A DNA stretch of 52,202 nt from Adlercreutzia rubneri (GCF_009755265.1 NZ_WPOO01000017.1:1-52202), one strand, 5' to 3'; positions 1 to 7,385 are shown, numbered from the stretch's first letter. Numbers and translations: made by a program. The notes: generated by a model not told the origin, from the sequence alone.

Positions 1-35
1 GAGAGTACTTCGCCAAGAAGAGGCGCGCTGATTAG
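1..35 (+). CDS. 3' end of an insertion-sequence protein (partial)
   Basis: The first bases read as the last ten codons of a gene that starts before the window: a basic tail EYFAKKRRAD followed by TAG at 33-35. Nothing can be assigned from ten residues alone. It is read as the end of a transposition gene because four evenly spaced GGTACC repeats follow at once, as in the iterated ends of IS21-family elements. An IstB-type ATPase or a DDE transposase are both possible. Confidence 0.4.
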   Translation, partial: EYFAKKRRAD

Positions 36-127
36 CGGTACCGAGACAGCCTACTCGCGGTACCGCCTTTTGCTGATCGCCGGTACCAAGCCAGGTGATC
101 GATGGTACCGCGAGAGGTTACTACTCA
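31..127 (+). mobile_element. Right end of an IS21-like element with iterated GGTACC repeats
   Basis: GGTACC occurs at 37, 59, 82 and 104, a spacing of 22, 23 and 22 bp, with further shared bases around each site (for example GCGGTACCG). Regular repeats about two helical turns apart just after a transposition gene are typical of the multiple transposase-binding sites at IS21-family ends. The end probably lies at 127, because 128-155 is the right part of the dispersed repeat described at 5208-5292. The terminal dinucleotide would be CA. The other end is outside the window. Confidence 0.5.
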
Positions 128-155
128 ATGCCGAAGCACGGTCATAGGCATCACC
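128..155 (+). repeat. Dispersed palindromic repeat, copy A (right part only)
   Basis: The 28 bases match the last part of the repeat at 5265-5292 with a single A/G difference (core GCCGAAGCACGGTCAT). The left two thirds are missing here, apparently replaced by the IS end that stops at 127. Confidence 0.7.
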
Positions 156-244
156 TTGTTAAGTGTCTAGTTGACATATTCGCAGGGTGAAATCGGGGAA
201 ACCCGGGCTCTGGTATTCGGGATATTCGGGGTATCCCAAAAAAT
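156..244. other. Spacer without a recognised gene
   Basis: This AT-richer stretch holds no convincing reading frame or ribosome binding site. It lies between the repeat copy A and the terminator of the nuclease-like gene. Confidence 0.4.
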
Positions 245-286
245 AAAGCGCCGGAGGCAGGTGATGACTCACCATTCGGGCGCTTT
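245..286 (-). terminator. Rho-independent terminator of the CdiA-CT-like gene
   Basis: Arms AAAGCGCC (245-252) and GGCGCTTT (279-286) enclose a second small stem (GGTGA/TCACC). Read on the minus strand the hairpin is followed by a T-rich run (TTATTTTTT), so it ends transcription of the gene that stops at 310. Confidence 0.75.
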
Positions 287-309
287 GCGTTTTGAATGTT
301 ACACCAAAC

Positions 310-735
310 TCACTTGATGTCAATGACCTGCGCCTTACGATTCACGAACAACAGACGCTTGAGATTCTTGATGCGTCCGGCCGCGCACGCTTGAAGTTCG
401 CGCTCGATAGCATGGTCGGGTATTCCCTTCATCCTGCGGGAATCGAGAATAACGCAATTGGATTGGTCGAGCGCTTTGCGAAGGTTCTTCTCAATGGCCT
501 TTAGGTTCGATGCTTTTGGCGCTTTCATCTCCCAGACGATGCCGTCGATTATCGCATCGGCTGATGTTGTGCGCTGCTCCTCGCTTCGCCGAATGAATTC
601 TACGGTGCGGCCGGCTGCCGCAAGCGCTTCTGCCGTTTTCATCTCGTGTGGCCATACGTTGGCTCCCGACTGAATGATTATCTGCCTCGTTTTGAATTCA
701 TGGGGCAATTGTGGCCGTACAACATTAGCTTGCAA
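310..735 (-). CDS. CdiA C-terminal tRNase-like nuclease domain protein
   Basis: The last 120 residues resemble the nuclease domain found at the toxic C-terminus of CdiA contact-dependent inhibition proteins and in free-standing proteins of mobile elements. Visible are HEMKTAEALAAAG near the start, SADAIIDGIVWEMKAPKA (the D...E-x-K nuclease core), a basic helix with LRKALDQS, VILDSRR and a final strand KAQVIDIK. The family would cleave RNA, often tRNA, in the cytoplasm; that activity is inferred. The frame stays open upstream to 1161 but runs into IS21 and repeat sequence. A TTG at 735 with AGAAGGA upstream gives 141 residues; the start is uncertain. No secretion domain and no immunity gene are seen beside it. 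Confidence 0.65.
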   Translation of the reverse strand: MQANVVRPQLPHEFKTRQIIIQSGANVWPHEMKTAEALAAAGRTVEFIRRSEEQRTTSADAIIDGIVWEMKAPKASNLKAIEKNLRKALDQSNCVILDSRRMKGIPDHAIERELQACAAGRIKNLKRLLFVNRKAQVIDIK

Positions 736-848
736 ACCCTCGATCCTTCTGTAGACGTTGCGGTTTCGCGTTGGGGTTGTCGGGTAGTCCGTTGTCGGCA
801 GTGCCGTGCGGTTTGAGCGCTGGCGTCTTGCCGGGAGTCCCGGCTTCC

Positions 849-873
849 ACCCATTCCGCTGCAGATCGAAAGC
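849..873 (+). repeat. Dispersed palindromic repeat, copy B/C left half
   Basis: These bases match 5208-5232 with one C/T change (core GCAGATCGAAAGC). The right half of the same copy continues at 3467 beyond the IS21 element. AAAGC at 869-873 is the left copy of the target duplication. Confidence 0.8.
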
Positions 874-1010
874 TGCGTACGGTACGCCTGAGCGGTGACT
901 GTTCCACGCTACGCCGATGATGTATGTCCACAGCGCCGATGCCTGTTCCATGCAGCGCCGATAATCGGGAGGGGCCGTTTCGACCCCTCCCGCTCTTCGT
1001 CGGTTTGCTC

Positions 1011-1754
1011 CTATTCCATTCCTCTCATCCGCTTGCGCATAGATTCCTCGCCTGCAATGTGGATGGTGTAGGACTTGTACACCACGCGGTCGATGACGGC
1101 GTCGGCAATGGCCCCGTTGCCCAGGTTCGCGTGCCATGCCGACGGCGGGAACTGCGAGCACAGGATGAGCGATCCGGTCCTGTCCCTCGCCTCGATTACC
1201 TCCATAATCTCCCTGGCCTCATTTGGCTTGACCTGCTCCAGCAGCCAATCGTCGATGATCAGCAGATCGCACTTGATGTACTTCTTGCGCTGCTTGAGCC
1301 ATTCCTCGTCTTTGAAGACGGTGAGCTCGTCCAGCAGCTCCGGCAGCCTGGTGTAGCGCACGGTGTAGAACGCGTTGCAGGCAGCCACTCCAAGGGCGTT
1401 GGATATCCAGGTCTTGCCGGCTCCGCTCGCCCCTGTGACGATGATGTTGCGCCTGCTCGCGATCCACGAGCAGTTGGACAGCTCGGCCATCTGGGCGCGG
1501 TCGAGTTTTCGGTCGTCATCGTAGCGGACATCGGCGATATTCGCATCCTGCTCGGGAAAGCCCGCCTGCCTCAGGTGCCGAAGGCGCTTGTTGGTCCTGC
1601 GCGAGTCCCATTCGGCGTCGACGATCATGGCGAGGCGCTCGTCGAAGCTCAATCCTGATGCCGCGGGAAGCTCTTCTTGGTCGCGATAGGCCCGGGCCAT
1701 CACCGACAGCCTCATGTCGTGCAGCTTGTCCATAGTCGATTGGCTCGCCATCAT
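1011..1754 (-). CDS. istB: IS21 helper ATPase IstB
   Basis: This 247-residue AAA+ ATPase is the transposition helper that recruits and activates the IstA transposase on target DNA. The Walker A motif GASGAGKT is at residues 108-115 and Walker B LLIIDDW at 164-170. The N-terminal helix region with ASGLSFDERL is usual for IstB, and length is normal for the family. ATG at 1754 overlaps the istA stop codon (ATGA), so translation is probably coupled. Longer open frames upstream of this start are the istA gene read in another frame. Confidence 0.95.
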   Translation of the reverse strand: MMASQSTMDKLHDMRLSVMARAYRDQEELPAASGLSFDERLAMIVDAEWDSRRTNKRLRHLRQAGFPEQDANIADVRYDDDRKLDRAQMAELSNCSWIASRRNIIVTGASGAGKTWISNALGVAACNAFYTVRYTRLPELLDELTVFKDEEWLKQRKKYIKCDLLIIDDWLLEQVKPNEAREIMEVIEARDRTGSLILCSQFPPSAWHANLGNGAIADAVIDRVVYKSYTIHIAGEESMRKRMRGME

Positions 1755-3307
1755 CGTCCGCCTTTCTCGCCGTTGTCGGCGCCTGCGCTCTCGATCTTTC
1801 GGTAGTAGTCCTGGCCCCTCAGATAGGCGCCTGCCGCCTCGTCGGTGCGCCCGACTTCCCGGGCAAGTGCCGCTATTACGCCCTTTATAGTCTTGTAGCT
1901 GGGCCTCTGCGTCCTGAGAAGGGCCTTTTGGCACGCTTCCTCCAAAAGCTCCCCTCCATAGGTCTTCTCCAGGGCGAGCACGGCGCGGCACGAGCGGTAC
2001 GACTGCTGCTCGATCCTGCGCGACGACAGGATGGCCCCGATCGCCCGCGCGGTGGCCTCCCCGATGCTCTCGGCCCACGACCTGAACCGCGCGCCGTTCC
2101 ATTCGGCGTAGTCCCTGTGGGCATCCGGCATGTGGTCGGGGTTGGTGCGGTACTCGCCCTTGCGGTGAGCGCGCTCGTGCATGGCGATCCGCGTGCCGTC
2201 CGCCATCACCGACACGGTCCTCGCCGTCGCGACCACGGCGACCGTGCGCTTCACGAATTCGAACGGAACCGAGTACCAGCAGCCGTCGAAGCACACGTGG
2301 TAGTTAAAATTGACGGTGACCTCCTTGCGGGCCGTCATCTCGTAGGGAGTCGCCGGCAGCGGGATGAGCAGCAGTTTTTCCTGGGCGAGGAATACGCTCT
2401 CCCTGCTGCCCTCGCGCTTTTGGAAGGGGCGCGAGTTGATGGCGGCGACCTGGTCCGCAAGGGCCGAGTTGAACTCGCCGAGGGACATGAACCGCCTTCC
2501 CCTCAGCGCGAGCATGGCCTGGCGCTCGATGAGGCCGACTCCCATCTCCACGCTCGCCTTGTCCCTGGGCCTTCTGACCCTGGCGGGCACGACGGCGCAC
2601 CCGTAGTGCTCGCTCATGCGGCGGTACTGCTCGTTGACGATGAGCGCCTCTTTGGTGTTCTTGGACACCGCGGTCTTGCAGTTGTCCGGCACGAGAACGG
2701 GGGTCGCGCCGCCGAAGAAGGAGAACATATGGGCATGGGCGTCGATCCAGGCCTGCTCGTCGGTTCTGTAGAATCCCTCGGCGAACAGGTAGTTGGAGTA
2801 GGGCAGGCATCCCGCGAACACGTAGACCCTCAGAAGTTCGCCCGTATCGGGATCGACCACTTCCGCCGTGTCCCCGACCCAGTCCACCTGGATGGTCTCG
2901 GCCGGCCTGTGGTCGATGCGCATGCGGACGTCGTGGGCCTGCGCCCACTTCCTGTACTCCCTGCAGAAGGCCGAGTACATGTAGGGCTCCTCGCCCCGCG
3001 ACACGGCGGAATCGCAGTACTCGTTCCACAGAAGCGACAGCGTCATGCCGCGCCGTCCAAGCTCCCGGGCCACATGCTCGAAGTCGATGGCGGCCTTGTC
3101 CGTGGCCTTGCGGCTCCTCTTCGGGTAGATAACGGACCGGATCGCCGCATCGTCCATCTCCTCCGGGAGCGGCCAGGAAAGGCCGCGCGCTCGTGCCGCT
3201 CGGATAACGTCCGAGACGGTCGATTGCGCGCAGCCGCAAGAGAATGCGACGCTTTCCTGGCTCACCCCCATCGCGATCAATCGGAGGATTTCTCTGTACT
3301 TGACCAT
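1751..3307 (-). CDS. istA: IS21 transposase IstA
   Basis: This 518-residue DDE transposase cuts and joins the ends of the element. An N-terminal helix-turn-helix covers about residues 14-39 (GVSQESVAFSCGCAQSTVSD). The catalytic triad is D142 (IQVDWVGD), D208 (LVPDNCKTAV) and E254 (RDKASVEMGV). A beta-rich domain near residues 335-390 includes GCWYSVPFE, as in Mu-type transposases. The ATG at 3307 has GGAAAGAAG just upstream. No frameshift or stop is seen, so the element may be active. Confidence 0.95.
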   Translation of the reverse strand: MVKYREILRLIAMGVSQESVAFSCGCAQSTVSDVIRAARARGLSWPLPEEMDDAAIRSVIYPKRSRKATDKAAIDFEHVARELGRRGMTLSLLWNEYCDSAVSRGEEPYMYSAFCREYRKWAQAHDVRMRIDHRPAETIQVDWVGDTAEVVDPDTGELLRVYVFAGCLPYSNYLFAEGFYRTDEQAWIDAHAHMFSFFGGATPVLVPDNCKTAVSKNTKEALIVNEQYRRMSEHYGCAVVPARVRRPRDKASVEMGVGLIERQAMLALRGRRFMSLGEFNSALADQVAAINSRPFQKREGSRESVFLAQEKLLLIPLPATPYEMTARKEVTVNFNYHVCFDGCWYSVPFEFVKRTVAVVATARTVSVMADGTRIAMHERAHRKGEYRTNPDHMPDAHRDYAEWNGARFRSWAESIGEATARAIGAILSSRRIEQQSYRSCRAVLALEKTYGGELLEEACQKALLRTQRPSYKTIKGVIAALAREVGRTDEAAGAYLRGQDYYRKIESAGADNGEKGGR

Positions 3308-3466
3308 TCTTCTTTCCTTTCCCTAGATGGCCATAGGCGCCCTTTTGGCACCCAGGTGAATTCTAGGAAAGGAAGTGGAGGAGGAAAGAGCCTTAGGCTA
3401 TCGGCAACGCGTGGAATGAGTATCGGCGACGCGCGGAATCATCATCGGACAAGCGCGCAGGAGGCA
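3308..3466. promoter_or_regulatory. Right end of IS21: terminal repeats and istA leader
   Basis: This part holds the istA leader and at least two repeats, CGGCAACGCGTGGAAT (near 3403) and CGGCGACGCGCGGAAT (near 3423), the inverted counterparts of those at the left end. They are probable IstA binding sites. No gene is present. Confidence 0.7.
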
Positions 3467-3527
3467 AAAGCTTCGGGCGCCTTCCCGCGAGGCCGCCCGC
3501 GATGCCGAAGCACGGTCATAGGCATCA
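3467..3527 (+). repeat. Dispersed palindromic repeat, copy B/C right half
   Basis: This matches 5228-5290 apart from a shortened C run and an A/G change. It contains the inverted pair GCTTCGG and CCGAAGC and inner GGGCG/CGCCC, so it can fold into a stem. It begins with AAAGC, the right copy of the IS21 target duplication. Confidence 0.8.
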
Positions 3528-3611
3528 TTTCTGCGAAGGCTTAGCAGAAACGGGAATACTGTCGCCAGACCATGCTAATGAGTTGATGCCTGCGCTTCTT
3601 GTCCGGCAGGT

Positions 3612-4067
3612 TCAGATCCTGTCATCGGGGGCGATATTGTCGTTCAACGTGCGTAGCTTGCTCAGCGAGATCTGATACTGGCCGTTCTTTGGAGGTCTCT
3701 TGTTTTTGACTAGCTCCCAGACAATATTGCCGGGGCCATTGAACACTTCTTTGAACGAGCCGTTTTCGTCGATTTTCAGGACGAGCAGGTACGCGGGCTC
3801 TGAGCTGAGCCCGATAGAGCGTCTTTGGGTTACCTTAATTTGAACGTCCCGCTTGCGCTCATCCGTAGTGGTGCCGTCGTGGCGCTCGGACGATGATTTC
3901 GCTAGTTCGATGCCATAGCGCTCAGCCGCGTAAACTTCACCGATGCTTCCGAGGAGGTGCCCGTCGAGCGTGAAGCGACGATCATGCTTGTTGTAATCGC
4001 GTTCGAGCTGGTTGACGATGGCGTACAGCTCGCGGATAGTTTCGCTCAGCTTCTCGTCTTCGGGCAT
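3612..4067 (-). CDS. DUF6998-type protein
   Basis: This 151-residue protein resembles the DUF6998 family, seen in the conserved string LDGHLLGSIGEVYAAERYG (residues 34-52), the VQIKVTQRRSIGL strand (75-87) and NGPGNIVWELV near 110-120. The paired E and QxK residues recall a restriction-endonuclease-like fold, but no activity is established and this is an inference. ATG at 4067 with AGGAGA upstream is preferred over the longer frame starting at 4193. It is divergent from the membrane protein at 4193, with 125 bp between them, and lies between two copies of the dispersed repeat. A defence or mobile-element role is possible but unproven. Confidence 0.7.
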   Translation of the reverse strand: MPEDEKLSETIRELYAIVNQLERDYNKHDRRFTLDGHLLGSIGEVYAAERYGIELAKSSSERHDGTTTDERKRDVQIKVTQRRSIGLSSEPAYLLVLKIDENGSFKEVFNGPGNIVWELVKNKRPPKNGQYQISLSKLRTLNDNIAPDDRI

Positions 4068-4192
4068 TTGTTCTCCTGCAAGTTTCGTGGTTATCGTTTG
4101 CGCTCCGTCTAATGGCCAATCGTCCGACCAGCGAAGTCGATGCTTGCAATGCTGTCTATACTGAACAGGCCAAGTATAGAGGAAGGATAGCA

Positions 4193-5164
4193 ATGGATGA
4201 CGGTATTCGGCCGATCGATGAAAACGGCGCCAGCGAATTGGTTTTCGAACGCGTGGAGCTAGGGGAAGAGCGGGATTTGGAGGAGCGACCGCTTAAGAGC
4301 AAAGTGATCAATGCGGGCGTTTTGGTGGTGGCCGCTTTGATCTCCCTTCTGCTGCTGGCCAACATCGCCTCATCGCCATCGACGTATTCGGGCATGTACG
4401 AGACGCTGGATGAAAAGAAGCTCAACGTTATGGGGCTGGCGGCTACTACCACGGCAGCTTCGGCTGCCATTTCTGTGCTCCCCGATGATACTGGCTCCGC
4501 AATTGCTAACAAGCTTGCCGATTTCGCTTCTTATTTCGTGGTTATCCTTTCGGTGATCTACCTCGAGAAGTTCCTTTTGACGACCTTTGGGTTCCTGGCG
4601 TTCGGGATACTGATACCGATGGCATGCGTGCTTTTTGCCATAGCCGTTTTCTTGAGACGAGGCACTTTGACAAAAGTGAACCTTCAGCGACTGGGCACGA
4701 AGCTCACGGCGTTCGGTTTGGCGCTGGCGCTGGTGGTGCCAGCGAGTGTTTGGCTCACGGACAACATCGACAAGACCTTCGATGAATCCATCGCCGCTTC
4801 TAATGCGGCAGCGCAACAAGCGACTCAGGAACTCGAAGAAAGCGTCCAAGAGGACACGCAAGAGGATAAAGGCCTCCTGGAGGGAATCGCTGACGCGATG
4901 CAAGATGGGTTCACCGCGATAACGCAGGGCGTTCAAGACGCGTTGGACAATCTGGGGCAACAGCTGAACAACATGATAGACACGGTGGCCGTGATGGTTG
5001 TGACCTCCTGCCTTATACCGCTTATTGTGCTGATGGTTTTCTTGCAGGTTGTCAAAATCATCACTGGCCTCGATTTCGGTGGCGTTTCCGCCGTCATGGG
5101 CGCTGCCCGCACTAGGGGACGTCGCATCTCTTCCTCGGTGAGGAAGCAGGTACAGCAGAGGTAG
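4193..5164 (+). CDS. Membrane protein of unknown function
   Basis: I do not recognise this 323-residue protein. It has an acidic N-terminus, a membrane segment near residues 39-60 (GVLVVAALISLLLLANIA), a hydrophobic pair near 112-155, another near 172-190, and a last one near 268-292 (VMVVTSCLIPLIVLMVFLQV). Between the last two lies an Asp/Glu/Gln-rich, probably coiled-coil stretch (about 200-260), and the end is basic (RGRRISSSVRKQ). ATG at 4193 follows GAGGAAGGA. The frame continues upstream to 4112 but without a ribosome binding site. It may work with the divergent DUF6998 gene; that rests on position only. Confidence 0.75.
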   Translation: MDDGIRPIDENGASELVFERVELGEERDLEERPLKSKVINAGVLVVAALISLLLLANIASSPSTYSGMYETLDEKKLNVMGLAATTTAASAAISVLPDDTGSAIANKLADFASYFVVILSVIYLEKFLLTTFGFLAFGILIPMACVLFAIAVFLRRGTLTKVNLQRLGTKLTAFGLALALVVPASVWLTDNIDKTFDESIAASNAAAQQATQELEESVQEDTQEDKGLLEGIADAMQDGFTAITQGVQDALDNLGQQLNNMIDTVAVMVVTSCLIPLIVLMVFLQVVKIITGLDFGGVSAVMGAARTRGRRISSSVRKQVQQR

Positions 5165-5207
5165 CTTTGCGTTTGGCGCGACGCTTCACTGCCGCTTCAC
5201 TGCGTCT

Positions 5208-5292
5208 ACCCATTCCGCCGCAGATCGAAAGCTTCGGGCGCCCCCCCCCGCGAGGCCGCCCGCGATGCCGAAGCACGGTCATGGGCATCACC
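5208..5292 (+). repeat. Dispersed palindromic repeat, copy D (complete)
   Basis: This is the most complete copy of the repeat also seen at 128-155 and 849-873/3467-3527. A left block ending GCAGATCGAAAGC is followed by a stem-forming block with GCTTCGG at one side and CCGAAGC at the other, then CACGGTCATGGGCATCACC. A run of nine C interrupts it at 5240-5249. All copies have the same orientation and lie between genes. It could be a REP- or MITE-like element. Confidence 0.8.
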
Positions 5293-5320
5293 TATTTCGA
5301 TGCGCTGAGCTGTGGGGGCG

Positions 5321-5390
5321 CATCGGTCGCTATCGGTCGTTATCGGTCGCTATCGGTCGCTATCGGTCGCTATCGGTCGCTATCGGTCGC
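5321..5390 (+). repeat. Seven tandem copies of a 10-bp unit
   Basis: The unit TATCGGTCGC is repeated seven times without spacers, with one changed base in each of the first two copies. It lies about 100 bp before the VanZ-like gene. The 10-bp period places every unit on the same face of the helix. It may be a protein-binding array or a plain slippage repeat. Confidence 0.9.
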
Positions 5391-5491
5391 TAGCAGCCGT
5401 TCAGTGTTCTTGCTGTACCTTCGCGGATCGAGTGCTTCGGTTACCGGTTCTTCCCGGTATCCGGCGGAGCACCCGTGGTATTCTTTCGATT

Positions 5492-6577
5492 ATGGGCGAG
5501 GTCATCATTGGGTACATAGGTACTTTCAGCGAGAGCTTCAACGTGGCGGTTCTGGTGTGGCCGCTGCTGTCGCTGTTGCTGAGCGTGCCCGTGCTGGTGG
5601 CGCTGTACCGGCGCGACGGATGGCTGCCGCTGACCACCGTGTTCGCCGTGTACGCGAGCATTCTCTATGCGGCCGGTCTGGTGTGCTTCACCCTGTACCC
5701 GCTGCCCACGGGCGACGCGGGCCCGGGCATCACCTACGGCGTTCCGCCTATCTTGGATCCGCTCAACTTCGTCCGCGACATCGCCGAAGGCGGCGTTCGC
5801 GCGGTATTCCAGCTGCTGTTCAACATCGTGCTGTTCGTGCCGCTCGGCTTCATTGCGCGAACTCTTCTGAAGCTGAAGCTGCCGCTTATGTTGGCGCTGT
5901 CCTTCGCCGCGACCTGCCTTATAGAAACAGCGCAGTTCACGGGGCTGTCCGGAGCGTATCCCTTCGCGTACCGAACGTTCGATGTGGACGACCTCATCTG
6001 CAACACGCTCGGCAGCCTGATCGGCTGGGGCTTGGCCCATTTGGCCGTGAGGCTGACTCAGCGCGAGGCCGAGGTGCAGCCGCCGGCTACCCACAACCCC
6101 GGCTTCGTCCGACGCGCGGTGGCGCTGTGGACCGACGTCATGATCATCGATCTGTGCGCGGTGGTGCCGCGTCTGATGGTGGCGGCTGGTTTGAGGCTGA
6201 TGACGGGCGACGCCTTCGACGAAGCTCTTCTGGCCTTGGTTAATGGCGAGATGTGGATAGCCTGCTACCTCGTTGCGTTCGCGGTGGTGGAATTGGTTGT
6301 CCCCTGGATGCGCGATGGCAGCACGCCGGCGGGTCTGTTCTATCGCATGTCGTGCGAGACGCGAAAGAGGGCCGGCGCGGCGCGGGTCGTCTTTTACGCG
6401 GAACGGGCGGTCGTGCTGTTGCTCGTGGTGGCGCATCCGCTGTGCGCGGGGCTGCCCCTGGCCGTGTTCTACTTCTTCGCTCGCGAGATGCCCTACGACC
6501 GCGTTCCCAAGGGGTGGGCCGAGAGGGTCGGCGATGGGGAAGAGGCGTCAGAGATACCGGAAGCCTCTCGGGCGTAA
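5492..6577 (+). CDS. VanZ-like and RDD-domain membrane protein
   Basis: The first part (about residues 1-180) is a VanZ-like membrane domain. It shows NIVLFVPLGF, then LIETAQFTGL and FDVDDLICNTLGSLIG, the family's conserved end. The second part (about 195-340) resembles an RDD domain with three membrane segments (AVALWTDVMIIDLC at its start, a late AERAVVLLLVVAHPL). VanZ itself lowers teicoplanin susceptibility in enterococci by an unknown route; most relatives have no proven role. ATG at 5492 gives 361 residues but has no clear ribosome binding site, and the frame is open upstream through the 10-bp repeat. Confidence 0.8.
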   Translation: MGEVIIGYIGTFSESFNVAVLVWPLLSLLLSVPVLVALYRRDGWLPLTTVFAVYASILYAAGLVCFTLYPLPTGDAGPGITYGVPPILDPLNFVRDIAEGGVRAVFQLLFNIVLFVPLGFIARTLLKLKLPLMLALSFAATCLIETAQFTGLSGAYPFAYRTFDVDDLICNTLGSLIGWGLAHLAVRLTQREAEVQPPATHNPGFVRRAVALWTDVMIIDLCAVVPRLMVAAGLRLMTGDAFDEALLALVNGEMWIACYLVAFAVVELVVPWMRDGSTPAGLFYRMSCETRKRAGAARVVFYAERAVVLLLVVAHPLCAGLPLAVFYFFAREMPYDRVPKGWAERVGDGEEASEIPEASRA

Positions 6578-6612
6578 CGCGGACGCCCTCCCGGCAAGGG
6601 CGCCCGCAATGG
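6578..6612. repeat. Possible degenerate copy of the dispersed repeat / hairpin
   Basis: GGACGCCCTCCCGG and GGGCGCCCGCAATGGC resemble the stem block of the dispersed repeat at about three quarters of positions and can form a GC-rich hairpin between two converging genes. It could equally be an unrelated terminator hairpin. Confidence 0.35.
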
Positions 6613-6622
6613 CTAGACGTGT

Positions 6623-7081
6623 TTACCGATTCTGCTTCTTTGACGCAGCCCGTCGTTCCGCTTCCGCCGCCGCTATTCTGCGGGCGGTGCGCAGTAGGTC
6701 GTAGTCGTGCTTGCTGCGGGAGGGGAGGGCGGCGGCGCGCACGGCTTCTCGGCATACGCCCATGAACGCGTCGGCCGCCTCGCAGAAGCACGCACGGGCG
6801 AACTCGCCGGTGCCGTGGGCGCACTTGAGGCCGTCGGCGTAGAGTGTCCACGACTGGGGCTCGCGTTCGTCGCCTTCGCAAACTAGCTGGAGCACGTGCG
6901 GCTTGCCGTCGTCGGACAGCTCGGCTTCCAAGCGTTCCGCGCTGTAGCGTATCTGGTGGCCCAAGTTGGATTTTCCCATGGCCGAAATGTAGCCCGTGGG
7001 CTCATCGAGGAGGTGCATCCTCGGCCGCTCGACGCTCAGGTTAAGGAATTCGCGCGCATCGCGCACAGAGACGTTGTCCAT
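6623..7081 (-). CDS. Hypothetical protein
   Basis: I do not recognise this 152-residue soluble protein. It starts MDNVSVRDAREFLNLS and has a mixed alpha/beta look up to residue 80. A cysteine-containing helix follows (FARACFCEAADAFMGVC, near 93-109), and the tail is basic and alanine/arginine-rich (from about residue 125). ATG at 7081 has AGGAG eight bases upstream. The frame is open further upstream but without such a site. It is divergent from the ATPase gene at 7506, with a 424-bp gap that holds direct repeats. Confidence 0.6.
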   Translation of the reverse strand: MDNVSVRDAREFLNLSVERPRMHLLDEPTGYISAMGKSNLGHQIRYSAERLEAELSDDGKPHVLQLVCEGDEREPQSWTLYADGLKCAHGTGEFARACFCEAADAFMGVCREAVRAAALPSRSKHDYDLLRTARRIAAAEAERRAASKKQNR

Positions 7082-7251
7082 GGCAGGACTCCTTTCATCG
7101 ATGTTGGCGGGACCACCGTGCCGCGCGGCCGGTTGGTGCCGGGATCGTCGAGCCAACTCTCTACCCCGACTCTGGATAAAATGCGCCAGCGCTCTCGCTG
7201 ACGGAAGTGCAGTCTAGCAGCAGAAGGGTCAACCGCGCAAGAGGGAAGGCC

Positions 7252-7266
7252 GGGTATTGGTATACT
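7252..7266 (+). promoter_or_regulatory. Possible extended -10 promoter
   Basis: TTGGTATACT ends at 7266 and combines a TGN extension with a near-consensus TATACT. It points toward the repeats and the ATPase gene. No good -35 is seen and no gene follows directly, so it may drive a long leader. Confidence 0.3.
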
Positions 7267-7385
7267 CGTTTTCCGCGCTGGCCTGCGATGTTAATTCCCG
7301 TTGCTAGCGGCGTGGGGAGCGAGTAGCTACTATGGGCTCGCGAAAACTCGAAGAGAAGCGAGTGGAGCATCGGCTATCTGCGCGT

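Larger units (their letters stand above)
874..3466 (-). mobile_element. Complete IS21-family insertion sequence
   Basis: The element is 2593 bp with TG at its left end and CA at its right end, flanked by the 5-bp direct repeat AAAGC (869-873 and 3467-3471). Removing it and one AAAGC joins two half repeats into a copy of the repeat at 5208-5292, which fixes the ends. Each end holds several related sites ending in GCCGAT: near 900, 925 and 943 on the left, and inverted near 3401-3450 on the right. These are the multiple terminal repeats expected for IS21. It carries istA and istB on the minus strand, overlapping by 4 bp, and both look intact. Confidence 0.9.

Noticed and set aside
163..184. Right inverted repeat of an IS3-like element
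   Set aside because: It resembles the inverse of the TGCGGACTCC stretch near 52081 at only a little more than half of positions, which is not enough.
292..504. Small gene of 70 codons on the plus strand
   Set aside because: It lies opposite the end of the CdiA-CT-like gene and its terminator, and has no ribosome site.
736..1161. N-terminal extension of the CdiA-CT-like gene into the IS21 end
   Set aside because: The frame is open, but it translates IS21 terminal sequence and the dispersed repeat, so it is not a native gene part.
1928..3544. Long antisense open frame (538 codons) opposite istA
   Set aside because: It runs opposite a clear DDE transposase, has no ribosome site and its product is low-complexity from GC-rich antisense; it is a shadow frame.
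5321..5390. CRISPR array
   Set aside because: Units are 10 bp and adjacent with no spacers. The 19-bp units at 7386-7461 likewise have no spacers, and no cas genes are present.
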